From: Streptomyces sp. Ncost-T10-10d
Lineage (GTDB): Bacteria > Actinomycetota > Actinomycetes > Streptomycetales > Streptomycetaceae
DNA length: 53,076 nucleotides
NCBI RefSeq assembly: GCF_900091955.1
Contig: NZ_FMDF01000219.1
Span: forward strand, 1-53,076
Reading direction: 5' to 3'
Shown here one piece after another: positions 43,870-52,838 of this stretch. Made by a program: the position numbers and the translations under genes. Position 1 is the first letter of the stretch, and each line of letters opens with the position of its first letter. The notes below the pieces were generated by a model. It was given only the letters and a program-made list of their open reading frames with translations, was not told the DNA's origin and did no database searches.

Positions 43870-44340
43870 TCGTTGCCCACTGACCCAGGGCCTGCCAGCC
43901 GATGGTTCCGTTCTGGACGGAGTGGGCCTCGTCCGCGCGGACAACCTCGCCGACGGGCTTGCTGTCCGCGATGTGTCCCAGGATCGAGAGCAGGTCGTCG
44001 TCGGCGAAGCGCCCGGCCGTGGCCGCCAGGCCGAGGGCCTGATCGACTCTGCCGTTGCCCAGGACGGTGGCCAGCTCGACCGCGCGGGCCACCTTGGCGC
44101 GGATACGGACCGCCCCGACGGGTCCGGCCTCCTTGAGCCAGCGCCCGGCCCCGGGGCCGATGCCCACGGTCGCGATCCCCGCTTCCGAGCGGGGCCGCAG
44201 CCTCGGCTGGTTGAGGCTGCGGCCGTCCGGGTGGTCGGGGTAGTGCGCGTCGACGATCTGCGGAGCACCCGGATCTGAAGCGCGATCTGCGGCTGCCCGG
44301 TGGCATCCACCGCGATTCGGCTTTTCCGTACGCCGGCCCA
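43870..44340 (-). pseudogene. IS21-family IstA transposase, C-terminal fragment
   Basis: Reads IVDAHYPDHPDGRSLNQPRL, IGPGAGRWLKEAGPVGAVRI, DQALGLAATAGRFADDDLLS and VVRADEAHSVQNGTIGWQAL, the end of an actinobacterial IstA. The catalytic DDE domain and HTH are missing. The IstB fragment at 23.2 kb belongs to the same IS family, so either two copies existed or one was split by rearrangement. Confidence 0.7.
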
Positions 44341-44584
44341 GAGGCGGGCACGGGGCTAAGGGGTGTCGAGTCCACACACCTCGATGTCCAGCCGTGCGGG
44401 GCGGGCGCGGTCCGCAGCGGCGGGTGAGCGGCACCTCCGGACACAACGTGACGGTGGCCGCCTTCGGGCGGTATCGCGAACTGGGGCAGCCACCAGGAGG
44501 CCCCGGGGGGCCTGCACCAGTGCGTCGAAGGTTGCGGCGCGTGAGGCTGAACGGGCATTCGGCGAGCCACTTTTGGGGGAACTC

Positions 44585-45877
44585 ATGGCCATCTCCGCCT
44601 CTTCATCGTTGCGCAGCGGAACCCGGTACCGCGGCGGTCTCAAAATGGCAGCGGTCTGCTTCGGCCTGCTGCTGATCGGGCCGGCCGTCGCCACCGCCGC
44701 TACTTCGACCGCCGCCCATGCCCAGGCGCAGCACGAGGAGCGCAGCCGGGGGATGCTGGTCTCCGCCGAGAAGCTGTACACGCTCGCAACCCCGCGGGCC
44801 GTGGCCGCCGAGCTGGGCGCGGCCGGGTTCGGAGACGACACCGTCCGGCACGGCGTGGTCGCGTACCGGCTGGTCTATCGCACCGTCGATGCGTACGGGC
44901 GGCCCACCACCGCGAGCGGGCTGTTCGTGCTGCCGCTCAACAGCGAGGGCCGGTTGCGGGCGGTCTCCTTCGCGCACGGCACCGGCAGTCACAAGGACGA
45001 TTCTCCGTCCATGCAGCGCGGCGAGTTCGTGTCCGCGCCGGTGATCGCGCACGCGGCGGCCGGTGCCGCAGGCGTCGCTCCCGACTATCTGGGGATGGGC
45101 AAGGGACCCGGTCTACACCCCTGGATGGACATCGGCTCCGAGACCACTGCATCCCTGGACATGCTGCGGGCGGCCCGCGCCTTCGCGCCCCGCACCGGAC
45201 ATGTGCTGGAGCGCGAGGTCATGGTCACCGGCTTTTCGCAGGGCGCCTCGGCGACGCTGGGGCTCGGCCGGGCTCTGGAGGCGGGTGAGGACCGCTGGTT
45301 CAGACTGGGCGCCCTGGCACCGGTCAGCGGCGCGTACGACTTCGGTGGCGCGGAGTTGCCCGCGCTGCTTGAGGGCAGGCTGGAACCCAAGTCCAGTGTG
45401 CTTTACGCGGCGTACGCCCTGGTGGCGTTCAACCGGCTCCACCACATCTACGACAGCCCCGGCGAGGTCTTCCAAGCCCCCTATGACAGTACCGTCGAGG
45501 CGCTCTTCGACGGCACCCATACGGGGGAGCAGCTGATGCGGGGCACCCCAGGCGCTCTGGACGAGCTGCTGACCGAGCACGGCCGCGAGATGCTCGCACA
45601 TCCGACGGGGCCACTGGCGGCGGCGCTGCGCACAACCGACGCCGTATGCACCGACTGGGCCCCCCGTGCCCCGGTCCGGCTCTACATGGCGACCGGGGAC
45701 GAGCAGGCCGTCACCGCCAACACCGAGCACTGCCAGGCAGCTCTGATCAGAAATGGCGTGGGCGCTCCAGTCGTCGATCTCGGCGATGTCGACTACCACG
45801 GATCCCGTCACCTGGGGTCCAATGTCGCGGCCGCGTCGGCGATCGTGCGCTGGTTCGGTGAGTTGCGCAAGCAGTGA
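44585..45877 (+). CDS. Secreted lipase-like alpha/beta hydrolase
   Basis: 430 residues. Signal peptide helix AAVCFGLLLIGPAVATAATS ends near residue 45. The alpha/beta-hydrolase core has the nucleophile elbow VTGFSQGASATLGL (S218), the acid in MATGDEQAV and the base in DYHGSRHLGS, in the order of secretory lipases (LIP family). RAVSFAHGTGSHKDD supplies the oxyanion-loop HG motif. An exported esterase or lipase is likely; chain-length preference is unknown. ATG at 44585 has GGGGGA seven bases upstream. The frame is open further upstream, but that stretch covers the IstA relic. Its 3' end abuts the acyltransferase relic. Confidence 0.87.
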   Translation: MAISASSSLRSGTRYRGGLKMAAVCFGLLLIGPAVATAATSTAAHAQAQHEERSRGMLVSAEKLYTLATPRAVAAELGAAGFGDDTVRHGVVAYRLVYRTVDAYGRPTTASGLFVLPLNSEGRLRAVSFAHGTGSHKDDSPSMQRGEFVSAPVIAHAAAGAAGVAPDYLGMGKGPGLHPWMDIGSETTASLDMLRAARAFAPRTGHVLEREVMVTGFSQGASATLGLGRALEAGEDRWFRLGALAPVSGAYDFGGAELPALLEGRLEPKSSVLYAAYALVAFNRLHHIYDSPGEVFQAPYDSTVEALFDGTHTGEQLMRGTPGALDELLTEHGREMLAHPTGPLAAALRTTDAVCTDWAPRAPVRLYMATGDEQAVTANTEHCQAALIRNGVGAPVVDLGDVDYHGSRHLGSNVAAASAIVRWFGELRKQ

Positions 45878-45889
45878 CTGGAACGATGA

Positions 45890-46196
45890 CCAGGGACGAC
45901 GCGGGAAGCAGCCGCAGTGCCCGGCGGGCGTAGAAGGAACGGACCGACACCCGGCCGGTGGTGGCGAGTTCGCGCAGCAGCAGCGACGTGATGAGGAAGC
46001 CGGAAATCACGAAGAAGACATCGACACCGATATAACCGCCGCTGACCTGGGACACGCCGGCGTGGGAGAGCACCACCAGCCCGACGGCCACCGCGCGCAG
46101 CCCCTGGATGTCGAGCCGCAGGGCGTGGCCTTTGGGCGGTGCGGATCTGCCGCTCGCCGGGACGGTACATATCTTGGCGGACGTGATGCTCGACAT
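45890..46196 (-). pseudogene. Acyltransferase-3 family (OafA-like), N-terminal fragment
   Basis: A GGAG site and ATG at 46196 lead into LRLDIQGLRAVAVGLVVLSH then GGYIGVDVFFVISGFLITSL, the first two helices of acyltransferase_3 proteins with the catalytic His (LSH). After about 100 residues (ARRALRLLPAS) similarity ends where the lipase stop codon lies. The remaining 250 or more residues are lost. Confidence 0.75.
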
Positions 46197-46349
46197 CAGG
46201 TGACTCCTCGGGGTGACTGACATGTTTCGGCTAAGAAGATTGGTCCGACCGCCGCACGGGGTTCCGCTGTTGTCGCCGCAACTTCGCCTCAGCCGCGAAG
46301 GTTCAACCGTGTGAAACCATCGGTTCACCCCCATTCAGCCCGGTGACAA

Positions 46350-46780
46350 GAGACATCGAGCCCTTTGAGCGTTGCCAGTCCAGCGTGAGGACCGCCGCAG
46401 TAATGGAGGACATTCGATTCGGACTACACCGGGCCCTGCGGAACTCCTTGACTCACGTGCAACCCCGGGGATGGTCCAGGAGCGGGGCTCCGTCCGCAGC
46501 GGTAGCTGCGGACAGGCCATCCACTACGACGAGGCCATCCTCGTCCTGCGCAACCACGCGGTCGCCGGACCGTACCAGAATCGGTCCAACTGGTTGCACG
46601 GCGAGTGCAAACCCATCAAGTTCCCCACCTCGAGCATGAACATCAACGAGGACACCGACTGGGCGAACCGGCACATCAGTGTCGGCCCGGCGGCGACGCG
46701 AGCCGGTGCTCACCGATGCCATCGCCGCGGCGATCACCAACCACCCCGCGTTCGTCGTCGCCACTCTGGACTCGGCAATG
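46350..46780 (+). other. Unidentified broken coding sequence
   Basis: Two adjoining plus-strand frames look codon-like but match nothing I recognise: IHYDEAILVLRNHAVAGPYQ followed by NRSNWLHGECKPIKF and NINEDTDWANRHISVG, then in another frame VLTDAIAAAITNHPAFVVAT. The switch near 46690 implies a frameshift. Confidence 0.3.
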
Positions 46781-46962
46781 CGGGCGTCTCGGTCAAGGCT
46801 CTCAGAGACGGCCACGGCGTGGATCTGCGGGCCGGAACAAGGGTCGGCGAGATCACGAAAGTTGCCGGTCAGCCAAAAAAGGTCTGCCCCCAGGGGGTAC
46901 AGCTGGCCGACGGGGCGGTAACTCTGGCCGACGATGTTCTGGTCACCATCGGCCACGTATAA
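46775..46962 (+). pseudogene. Ferredoxin reductase-like (FAD/NAD) fragment
   Basis: Reads HGVDLRAGTRVGEITKVAGQ and then VQLADGAVTLADDVLVTIG, a middle strand pair of pyridine-nucleotide-disulfide reductases of the ferredoxin reductase type (GVDLRLGxxV then VxLADGxxLxADxVLVxIG). Ends at TAA 46960-46962. No dinucleotide-binding loops remain. Confidence 0.5.
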
Positions 46963-47235
46963 CGTTCCAGGGCCGCCGTGTCATGGCGAGTGACTTGCCC
47001 GCGGTCACCGTACTGTTCTCCTGCTGGAAGGACGGTGCGAGCCTCGCCACGGCCCCGAGCGATGCCTCGGGACGTACACACTCGTCCGCCAGGCCGGTGC
47101 AACAGTCTGGCGAAGCTGGGGCAGCCCGATCCGGGGAACGCCGGGGAGGATGACAAGCAGCCCCGTCAATGAGGCGGGACGTGCCAGGACTACCGGACGG
47201 TGCGGGTCCGTTCAGCAAGCTCAGAGGGAAGGGTG

Positions 47236-48201
47236 ATGACCGTGGAGCTGTTCCTGCCGATCCCGCTCGCCGAGTGGCGTGACACCAAGGAGACGCTCCA
47301 TCGCTTCGCGCAGATCGTCGGGAAGATCCGTCTCGCCGCCAGCGCCCGGCGCAACCACTGGTGGAATGTCCCGTTCCACCTCACTGGGCGCGGTATCACG
47401 ACGCGCCCGATGGGGCAGGTCGACGGCAACCCGATCTTCACGATGGACTTCGACTTCGTTGCGCATCGGCTGGTCGTCTCGACGCTGGACGGCCGGGAGA
47501 TCTCCTTTCCGCTCGTCGGTCAGTCCGTTGCTTCCTTCCACGACGCGGTCATGGAGTCGCTGGCAACGTTGGGCATCCGGGTGCGGCTAGACGTGCCCAG
47601 GCCCTTCGACCTGCCCGACTCCGGCCGGCCGTTCGCCGAGGACACCGAGCATGCGACGTACGAGCCCGCGCAGGCCAACCGCTACTGGCGGGTCCTCAGC
47701 CAGGTGGCGTCGGTGCTGGAGGAATTCGCCGCGGGGTATTCGGGGAAGGTGAGCCCGGTGCACCACTTCTGGCACACCTTCGACATCGCGCACACCCGGT
47801 TCTCCGAGCGTCACATCGAGCAGCCTCAGCAGCCGGACCCTGTCACCCGGGAGGCGTACTCCCGGGAGGTGATCAGCTTTGGCTTCTGGTTCGGGGACGA
47901 CACCTTCCCCGCGCCCGCGTTCTACTCCTACACCGCGCCGGAGCCGGCCCACCTGGCCGAGGAGCCGCTCGAGCCCGCGGCGGCGCACTGGGTCGCCCGG
48001 AGCGACAGCCACCTGGCCGTACTGCCGTACGACGAGGTCCGTGCCGAGGCCGACCCGCGTGCCGCCGTACTCGCCTTCTACGAGAGCGCGTACCGGGCCG
48101 GCGCCCGGCGCGCCGGATGGCCGATCGACCCGCTCGCATGCCCGGGCGGGGTGACGGACCCGCAACTGCGATCCCACAAACCCCACCCGACTTCCGGCTG
48201 A
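47236..48201 (+). CDS. DUF5996 family protein
   Basis: 321 residues. Family features are PLAEWRDTKETLHRFAQIVG at the N-terminus, RNHWWNVPFHLTGRGITTRP, and FWHTFDIAHTRFSERH in the middle, then SFGFWFGDDTFPAPAFYSYT. No signal peptide, so cytoplasmic. The conserved HFWHTFD and DDT motifs suggest an active or metal site, but no activity is known for DUF5996. ATG at 47236 follows AGAGGGAAGGG; an in-frame GTG at 47200 is possible. It is isolated, with a relic upstream and 690 bases of apparently empty sequence downstream. Confidence 0.85.
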   Translation: MTVELFLPIPLAEWRDTKETLHRFAQIVGKIRLAASARRNHWWNVPFHLTGRGITTRPMGQVDGNPIFTMDFDFVAHRLVVSTLDGREISFPLVGQSVASFHDAVMESLATLGIRVRLDVPRPFDLPDSGRPFAEDTEHATYEPAQANRYWRVLSQVASVLEEFAAGYSGKVSPVHHFWHTFDIAHTRFSERHIEQPQQPDPVTREAYSREVISFGFWFGDDTFPAPAFYSYTAPEPAHLAEEPLEPAAAHWVARSDSHLAVLPYDEVRAEADPRAAVLAFYESAYRAGARRAGWPIDPLACPGGVTDPQLRSHKPHPTSG

Positions 48202-48893
48202 GGCCCCACAGCAACCGCGAACCCCATGTCGGCATGGCCACCCAGCCACCGCCCCGGTCAGATGTCGGTGCGCGCCAGCTCGCCCAGCCTGCTGCGACAC
48301 ACGAGGTTTCTCACTACCTCGCTACCTCGAAGTGATCGGAGCGGGGTATCTAATTGTTGTTTGTCATGATTTTCCGTCAGAGGTCCCGTCATGCTTGCGT
48401 CTTGTCGCGTGAGGGGTGCGGGGCGCTTTGCTGTGAGGAGAGGTGAACCCGCGGATGGGAGCTCGTACTCGTGGGCAGGGCGATTTGTCGCGGTATCGGG
48501 GAACCCGGGGGGGCAATTGCTCCGATTCTGGGGGATAGACCAGTGGGTTCGCGGTCAACTCATGGGCCGGCCCTGCGGGGGGCCGGCCGAGTTGGTCGGG
48601 GAGGAGTGGCTGCAGCACGCCGTACTCGTACTGGCTGACCTTGATTCCGGCTGGTCGTGTGTCTGGTTGCGGAAGATGAGACCTGCCCGCTTGGCCCAGG
48701 TGAACAGCGAGCAGCCGGTGATGTCCTGCGAACGGGAGTACGGGCCCCGCGCGTTCCTCAACCCCTGGCCGCGGCCGGGGGTGCGACGCCAGGCCGTTAC
48801 CGGGCAACAGTATCCGTTGTGAAACACGTAACTCCCAACGAATACCGTCAGATCGATGGCTTGAAATCGCCAACATCGATAGCGTCTGCCAGC
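48202..48893. other. Stretch without a recognisable gene
   Basis: About 690 bases. Short open frames on both strands have no family resemblance. The last 100 bases are AT-richer (ATCGATGGCTTGAAATCGCC around 48852) and probably hold the promoter of the PPOX gene. Confidence 0.4.
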
Positions 48894-49631
48894 ATGACTG
48901 AGAAGACACTGGGCAACCTCCTGCCCGTCACGGAGCGCACCCGCCATCGACGCCTGCGGGAGCAGGGCAGCCGGAGCCTGGCGGATCTCGACGCCATCCT
49001 GGACACGGGGTTCCTGTGTCATCTCGGCGTGGTCGTCGACGGCGCCCCGATGGTGGTCCCGACCGTGTACGGAGCGGATGAGAGCACAGTCTATTTTCAT
49101 GGCTCGGTGGCAAGCCGGAGCCTGCTCGCCGCGCCGAACGCGTCGGTGTGCCTGACCGTCACGCACGTCGACGGCCTCGTCCTGGCGCGCTCGGTGTTCG
49201 AGCACGGGGTCAACTACCGCAGCGCGATGATCTACGGCATACCGCGAGCCGTGACCGACCCCGAGGAGAAGCTCTACGGCTTGCGCTGCCTCACCGAGCA
49301 CGTCGCCGCGGGCCAGTGGGGCTACGCACGCCTCCCCAACCGCAAGGAACTCGCGGCGACCGCACTGCTGGCACTCCCTCTCGACGAGGCCTCCGTCAAG
49401 GTGCGCACCGGCCCGCCGGACGACGGCGACGGACCCGACGCCGAACTGGGCCTATGGGCGGGCGTTCTCCCCATGCGTACGGAATGGGGAGAACCGGAAC
49501 CGGACCCGGCGCTCTCGGAGCACGTCACCGTACCGCCCCACATCGTCCATCTCGCCACTCAAGCCGTCCCGCTCGTCAGCCGCCGCACTTCACCGCAACA
49601 TCGGATCCATGAACGAGGAACGTCAACATGA
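48894..49631 (+). CDS. Pyridoxamine 5'-phosphate oxidase-family flavoprotein (PF12900 type)
   Basis: 245 residues of the PNPOx-like group found beside regulators and SDRs in actinomycetes. Motifs: DAILDTGFLCHLGVVVDGAP, MVVPTVYGADESTVYFHGSV and ASRSLLAAPNASVCLTVTH form the FMN-binding split barrel; HVAAGQWGYARLPNRKELAA gives the C-terminal part. There is no good ribosome site before ATG at 48894, so the transcript may be leaderless. Its TGA overlaps the ATG of a broken SDR gene (ATGA), implying a former operon. FMN- or heme-binding; substrate unknown. Confidence 0.85.
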   Translation: MTEKTLGNLLPVTERTRHRRLREQGSRSLADLDAILDTGFLCHLGVVVDGAPMVVPTVYGADESTVYFHGSVASRSLLAAPNASVCLTVTHVDGLVLARSVFEHGVNYRSAMIYGIPRAVTDPEEKLYGLRCLTEHVAAGQWGYARLPNRKELAATALLALPLDEASVKVRTGPPDDGDGPDAELGLWAGVLPMRTEWGEPEPDPALSEHVTVPPHIVHLATQAVPLVSRRTSPQHRIHERGTST

Positions 49632-49885
49632 GATTCGACAACCACCGCGTCGTCATCACCGCCGTCGGCCGCGACTTCGGGTGAACCCTGGCCATCCGGC
49701 TTGCGGATCTTGGTGCGAGGTCTTCGTCTCCGCACGCAGTCTCGCTGCTGCTGAGAGCGTCCGCGATGAGATTCGCTCCTGCTCAACTCGGACAGGCCGG
49801 ATCTGGTGACCGTGGTCTCCGCCTGAGGGACGGCTGGCCATCACCGCGCGGACGCCAACGACACCTTCTGCGCGGCTAAGCCTTG
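49628..49885 (+). pseudogene. Short-chain dehydrogenase, internally deleted
   Basis: MRFDNHRVVITAVGRDFG ends at an in-frame TGA (49682), then TLAIRLADLGA and EVFVSARSLAAAESVRDEIR continue in other frames. A late SDR segment (LLNSDRPDLVTVVSA, then ADANDTFCAAK, with F in place of the Y of Y-x3-K) follows directly, so roughly 70 internal residues are deleted. It was the coupled partner of the PPOX gene. Confidence 0.7.
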
Positions 49886-50131
49886 ATCCACCGAGGTGGT
49901 TCGAGAGTGGTCTTCTGATCGGCTTCGGGTCGGGTGGCCGGGTGAGGGCACGTTGTGTCCACTGGTCTGCCCAGCATTTCCGCCCGCCGCCATGCCGGCC
50001 ACGATGCTGCTGACCTTGGCGTCCGCCGACGCCCCTGCGCCGTTCGTCGCCCCGTTCAGCTTCACCTTCTGGGCAGGGACGTCGTGGGCCTCGGATCCTG
50101 CGTCGGACAGAAGAGCCGACATGTACCGAGG

Positions 50132-50596
50132 TCAGGATGCGGCAGCGGACACGTGGCGAGCCAACTCGGTGGCGAAGCGTCGCATGACCGTGCGGTTGGC
50201 GCGTCGTATCGTGGCCCGGACGACGAGTCCCAGCAAACGGTCGGCAAGCGGGGTGCGCGTCCAGGCGTACGTGAACGCCACGTGACTCCCACCGGTCCGC
50301 AGCGGTTCGATGGTGTAGGTGCCGTGGGCCAGGCGTCGGCCGGCCGCGCTGACGTTCCGTTCGACGATGCGCCGCGGCGGGTCGGCCTCGACGACCTCGA
50401 TGGTGACGTCGGTCTTCGTGCCGCCCACCGCAGCTGTGACTGTGGCGCACGATCCGATGCCGTGGCCGGGGCCGCTGTAGCGCCATCCGGTCAGGTAGTG
50501 GTTGGTGAATCGCTCGTGGTGAGCCATGACATCGAGGAAGTCGTAGACCTGCTCGGGCGTCTGCAGTACGTCGATCGACACGGTGACAGACTTCAT
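50132..50596 (-). CDS. SRPBCC (START-like) family protein
   Basis: 154 residues. The polyketide_cyc2-type fold starts VSIDVLQTPEQVYDFLDVMA, with FTNHYLTGWRYSGPGHGIGS, IEVVEADPPRRIVERNV and TYTIEPLRTGGSHVAFTYAW forming the hydrophobic ligand pocket; the C-terminal helix is ANRTVMRRFATELARHV. Such proteins bind or transform lipophilic small molecules. ATG at 50596 has no ribosome site and its CAT touches the edge of a palindrome, so the mRNA may be leaderless. It is divergent from the TetR gene, which very likely represses it. Confidence 0.85.
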   Translation of the reverse strand: MKSVTVSIDVLQTPEQVYDFLDVMAHHERFTNHYLTGWRYSGPGHGIGSCATVTAAVGGTKTDVTIEVVEADPPRRIVERNVSAAGRRLAHGTYTIEPLRTGGSHVAFTYAWTRTPLADRLLGLVVRATIRRANRTVMRRFATELARHVSAAAS

Positions 50597-50611
50597 GTAC
50601 CACACGGTACA
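50596..50611. promoter_or_regulatory. TetR-type operator A
   Basis: TGTACCACACGGTACA, an inverted repeat of TGTACC around four bases, overlaps the start codon of the SRPBCC gene by one base. It shares GTACC/GGTAC arms with operator B. Confidence 0.7.
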
Positions 50612-50619
50612 CAGGGCAT

Positions 50620-50633
50620 GTACCAATTGGTAC
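50620..50633. promoter_or_regulatory. TetR-type operator B
   Basis: GTACCAATTGGTAC, a perfect 14-base palindrome, is centred between the divergent SRPBCC and TetR genes, 24 bases from operator A (centre to centre about 23 bases). Two similar sites in the shared promoter are typical of an autoregulated TetR repressor. Confidence 0.8.
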
Positions 50634-50651
50634 GCTCGTGACGTGGTGCAT

Positions 50652-51251
50652 ATGGACGGCTCGCATCCTGAAGGCGAGATGGCGCCCGGCACGGACGGGG
50701 ACCGGCGCGCTCAATTGGTGAACGCGGCCGTCGACTACGTCGCGGCACACGGCATGGCCGACCTGAGCCTGCGCGGTCTGGGCGCCGCGATCGGCGTCAG
50801 TCACCGCATGTTGATCCACTATTTTGGCTCCAAGGAACACCTGCTCATCGAGGTCGTCCGGACGTCGGAGCAGCGCCAGCGCGATCTGCTGTCCCGGCTC
50901 AGCCTGGACCCCGGTCTCTCGCCCGCCGATGCTGCGCGGCTCCTCTGGCAGCAGTTGACGGACCCTCGACTGGCCGGCCAAGAGCGGCTCTTCTTCGAAA
51001 TCTATGGGCACGCGCTGCGGGGCCGTCCCGAGGCTGCCCCGGTCCTCGACGGGCTCGTGAACGACTGGCTGGAGCCACTCGTGGCCGCCGAGGTTGCCGC
51101 AGGGGCGGACCCTGCCGTGGCCCGGAACCGCGCCAGGCTGGGACTCGCCACCGTCCGCGGTCTGCTGCTCGACCTGCTCGCCACCGGTGACCGCGTCGGC
51201 GTCAACGCGGCGATGGAGGACTTCCTCCGGCTGTATTACGGCTCGAAGTGA
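50652..51251 (+). CDS. TetR-family repressor
   Basis: 199 residues. The N-terminal HTH domain reads LVNAAVDYVAAHGMADLSLR then LGAAIGVSHRMLIHYFGSKE, the standard TetR recognition pattern; the C-terminal helices form the ligand domain (RLFFEIYGHALRGRPE). The start is uncertain: GTG at 50643 or 50646, ATG at 50652, or ATG at 50679; I list 50652. With palindromes of the right type between it and the SRPBCC gene it probably represses both itself and that gene, released by a lipophilic ligand. No other target is nearby. Confidence 0.88.
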   Translation: MDGSHPEGEMAPGTDGDRRAQLVNAAVDYVAAHGMADLSLRGLGAAIGVSHRMLIHYFGSKEHLLIEVVRTSEQRQRDLLSRLSLDPGLSPADAARLLWQQLTDPRLAGQERLFFEIYGHALRGRPEAAPVLDGLVNDWLEPLVAAEVAAGADPAVARNRARLGLATVRGLLLDLLATGDRVGVNAAMEDFLRLYYGSK

Positions 51252-51374
51252 CGGAGTCGTTGATCAGGCCAAGCGGCTGGGCCGGACGGCGACCGCTGTT
51301 CGAACAGCGGTCGCCGAGGCAGACGTACGCCTCGACCTGCTTCGCAGGTTTTCCAAGACACATTCGAAGTGTCC

Positions 51375-51490
51375 GGAGAACCGTCAAATTTGGGCTCGTA
51401 CCACCAGCGGGGCCCCTCAGGCAGGGTTGGGACGCCCTTGGCCAGCGCCACTTTGATCGGGAACTCCAAGAACCGACCCTGCGAGCCCCG
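51375..51490 (-). pseudogene. ATP-dependent DNA ligase, N-terminal fragment
   Basis: Reads LEFPIKVALAKGVPTLPEGP then RWWYEPKFDG, including the adenylation motif I with its Lys (EPKFDG). This is the start of actinobacterial LigC/LigD-like ATP-dependent ligases. Similarity stops directly after the motif. Confidence 0.65.
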
Positions 51491-51524
51491 CACCACCGGA
51501 GCGCGCCGGGCGGTCCGTACGGCC

Positions 51525-51665
51525 TACGCCTGCTCGAGCCCCCGTCTGCGGGGTACAGATCTGACACGGCTCGATGTCCGGCTCCGCCAGGGCGGTGATC
51601 GCCTCTTCGTGGTTGATGTACCCGGGCTCGCTCTTGTACATGCCGCACCCGCCGTGATGCAGCAT
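51525..51665 (-). pseudogene. DUF6233-like C-terminal fragment
   Basis: Reads LHHGGCGMYKSEPGYINHEE then AITALAEPDIEPCQICTPQT, the Cys-rich end of DUF6233 proteins (HxGxC ... EALxALxEPxxxPCxxC). No N-terminal portion is present. Confidence 0.55.
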
Positions 51666-51984
51666 CGCCATCTCACCCGCTTCAACGAACTCCTCGCGAA
51701 GGCGGTCGCCGAGCTCGACACCCCTCGGTCGATCCTGCTGCTCGCCTCCCGTCGCGCCGGCTGGGACCTCCACCGCGACACGTAAGACGGCACGCACCCG
51801 GACACCTCCGGCGAGCACAGGCTCGCGGCCGCCTTCGCCGACGCGATGCACCAGGCGTGGGGTTCGGGCGGCCCGTACACCGCTGAGGCCGAGCCGCACG
51901 GGTGACGTATCTTCACGTCACCTGCCAAGTCTGCGGCCGGGGGATTCACACGGCCGGGGGCCGGCTCGACACATTGGGGATTCA

Positions 51985-52752
51985 TTGCGCGCAACATCCA
52001 TAGGCGCCGTACTCACCGGCGCCCTGGTCCTCTCCGCTTCCGCCGTCACCGCTCCAGCCGCGTACGCCGCGGAGACCGGTGTGGTGATCCAGAAGGTGTC
52101 CGTGAACGGCGGTAAGCCCATCGTCCTCGGCACCTCCCAGGCCGAGTCGTTCACCATCTCGGTGACGGCTTCGGACGACTCGGGGATCAGCAGCAAGCTC
52201 GCGTTCTTCCAGATCAAGCGCGAGGGCGGGGACAACTACTGGTCGTACCACGGCACCCCGACGTGCACTGCGAGCAGCGCCACCACCTCCACCTGCAAGC
52301 TCACCTTCAAGCTCGACTCGGGCTGGGGCGTGCCCCGCAACACCCTCGCGGGTCCGTGGAAGGTGGTCGTCCAGCTCCAGTCCAAGGACGGCGATCTCTA
52401 CAACAACGGCGGCGACATCACCCACCCGGTCCTGCGCCGCGGCAAGCTCAGTGTCGATGCCGGGCCCGAGCCGGTGACCAAAGGCAAGTCGCTCAAGGTC
52501 ACGGGCAAGCTGACCCGCGCCAACTGGGACAAGCGCACCTACGCGGGCTACACCAACCAGCCCGTGAAGCTGCAGTTCCGCAAGGCGGGCACCAGCACCT
52601 ACACGACCGTCAAGACGGTCAGGACCAACTCGACGGGGAACCTGTCGACGACGGTCACGGCCTCGGCCGACGGCTACTGGCGCTGGGCCTTCGCGGGCAC
52701 CTCCACCACGTCGGCGGTCAACGCCGCAGGCGACTACGTCGACGTGCGCTGA
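51985..52752 (+). CDS. Secreted DUF5707/calcium-binding-like beta protein
   Basis: 255 residues beginning with TTG at 51985 (GGGGA upstream). The signal TSIGAVLTGALVLSASAVTA ends near residue 29. The mature part is two Ig-like beta domains: VIQKVSVNGGKPIVLGTSQA and then, after a linker, KLSVDAGPEPVTKGKSLKVT with KLQFRKAGTSTYTTVKTVRT. These resemble small streptomycete exported proteins (DUF5707 or calcium-binding annotations) and cell-surface Ig-like repeats. No catalytic site. It is followed within 15 bases by one of the strongest hairpins in the window, suggesting high expression. Confidence 0.8.
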   Translation: MRATSIGAVLTGALVLSASAVTAPAAYAAETGVVIQKVSVNGGKPIVLGTSQAESFTISVTASDDSGISSKLAFFQIKREGGDNYWSYHGTPTCTASSATTSTCKLTFKLDSGWGVPRNTLAGPWKVVVQLQSKDGDLYNNGGDITHPVLRRGKLSVDAGPEPVTKGKSLKVTGKLTRANWDKRTYAGYTNQPVKLQFRKAGTSTYTTVKTVRTNSTGNLSTTVTASADGYWRWAFAGTSTTSAVNAAGDYVDVR

Positions 52753-52762
52753 CAATCCGGCA

Positions 52763-52807
52763 CCGGCCGGTCCGCTCGGCCCGCCCCGGGCCGGGCGGAC
52801 CGGCCGG
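52763..52807 (+). terminator. Very strong hairpin after the secreted protein gene
   Basis: Thirteen perfect pairs (52763-52775 with 52795-52807), one T-G wobble, then seven more pairs (52777-52783 with 52787-52793) closing a CCC loop. It starts 10 bases after the stop codon. Confidence 0.9.
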
Positions 52808-52838
52808 GCCATCTTGCGTCTCAGTCTGGGGCCCGGGA

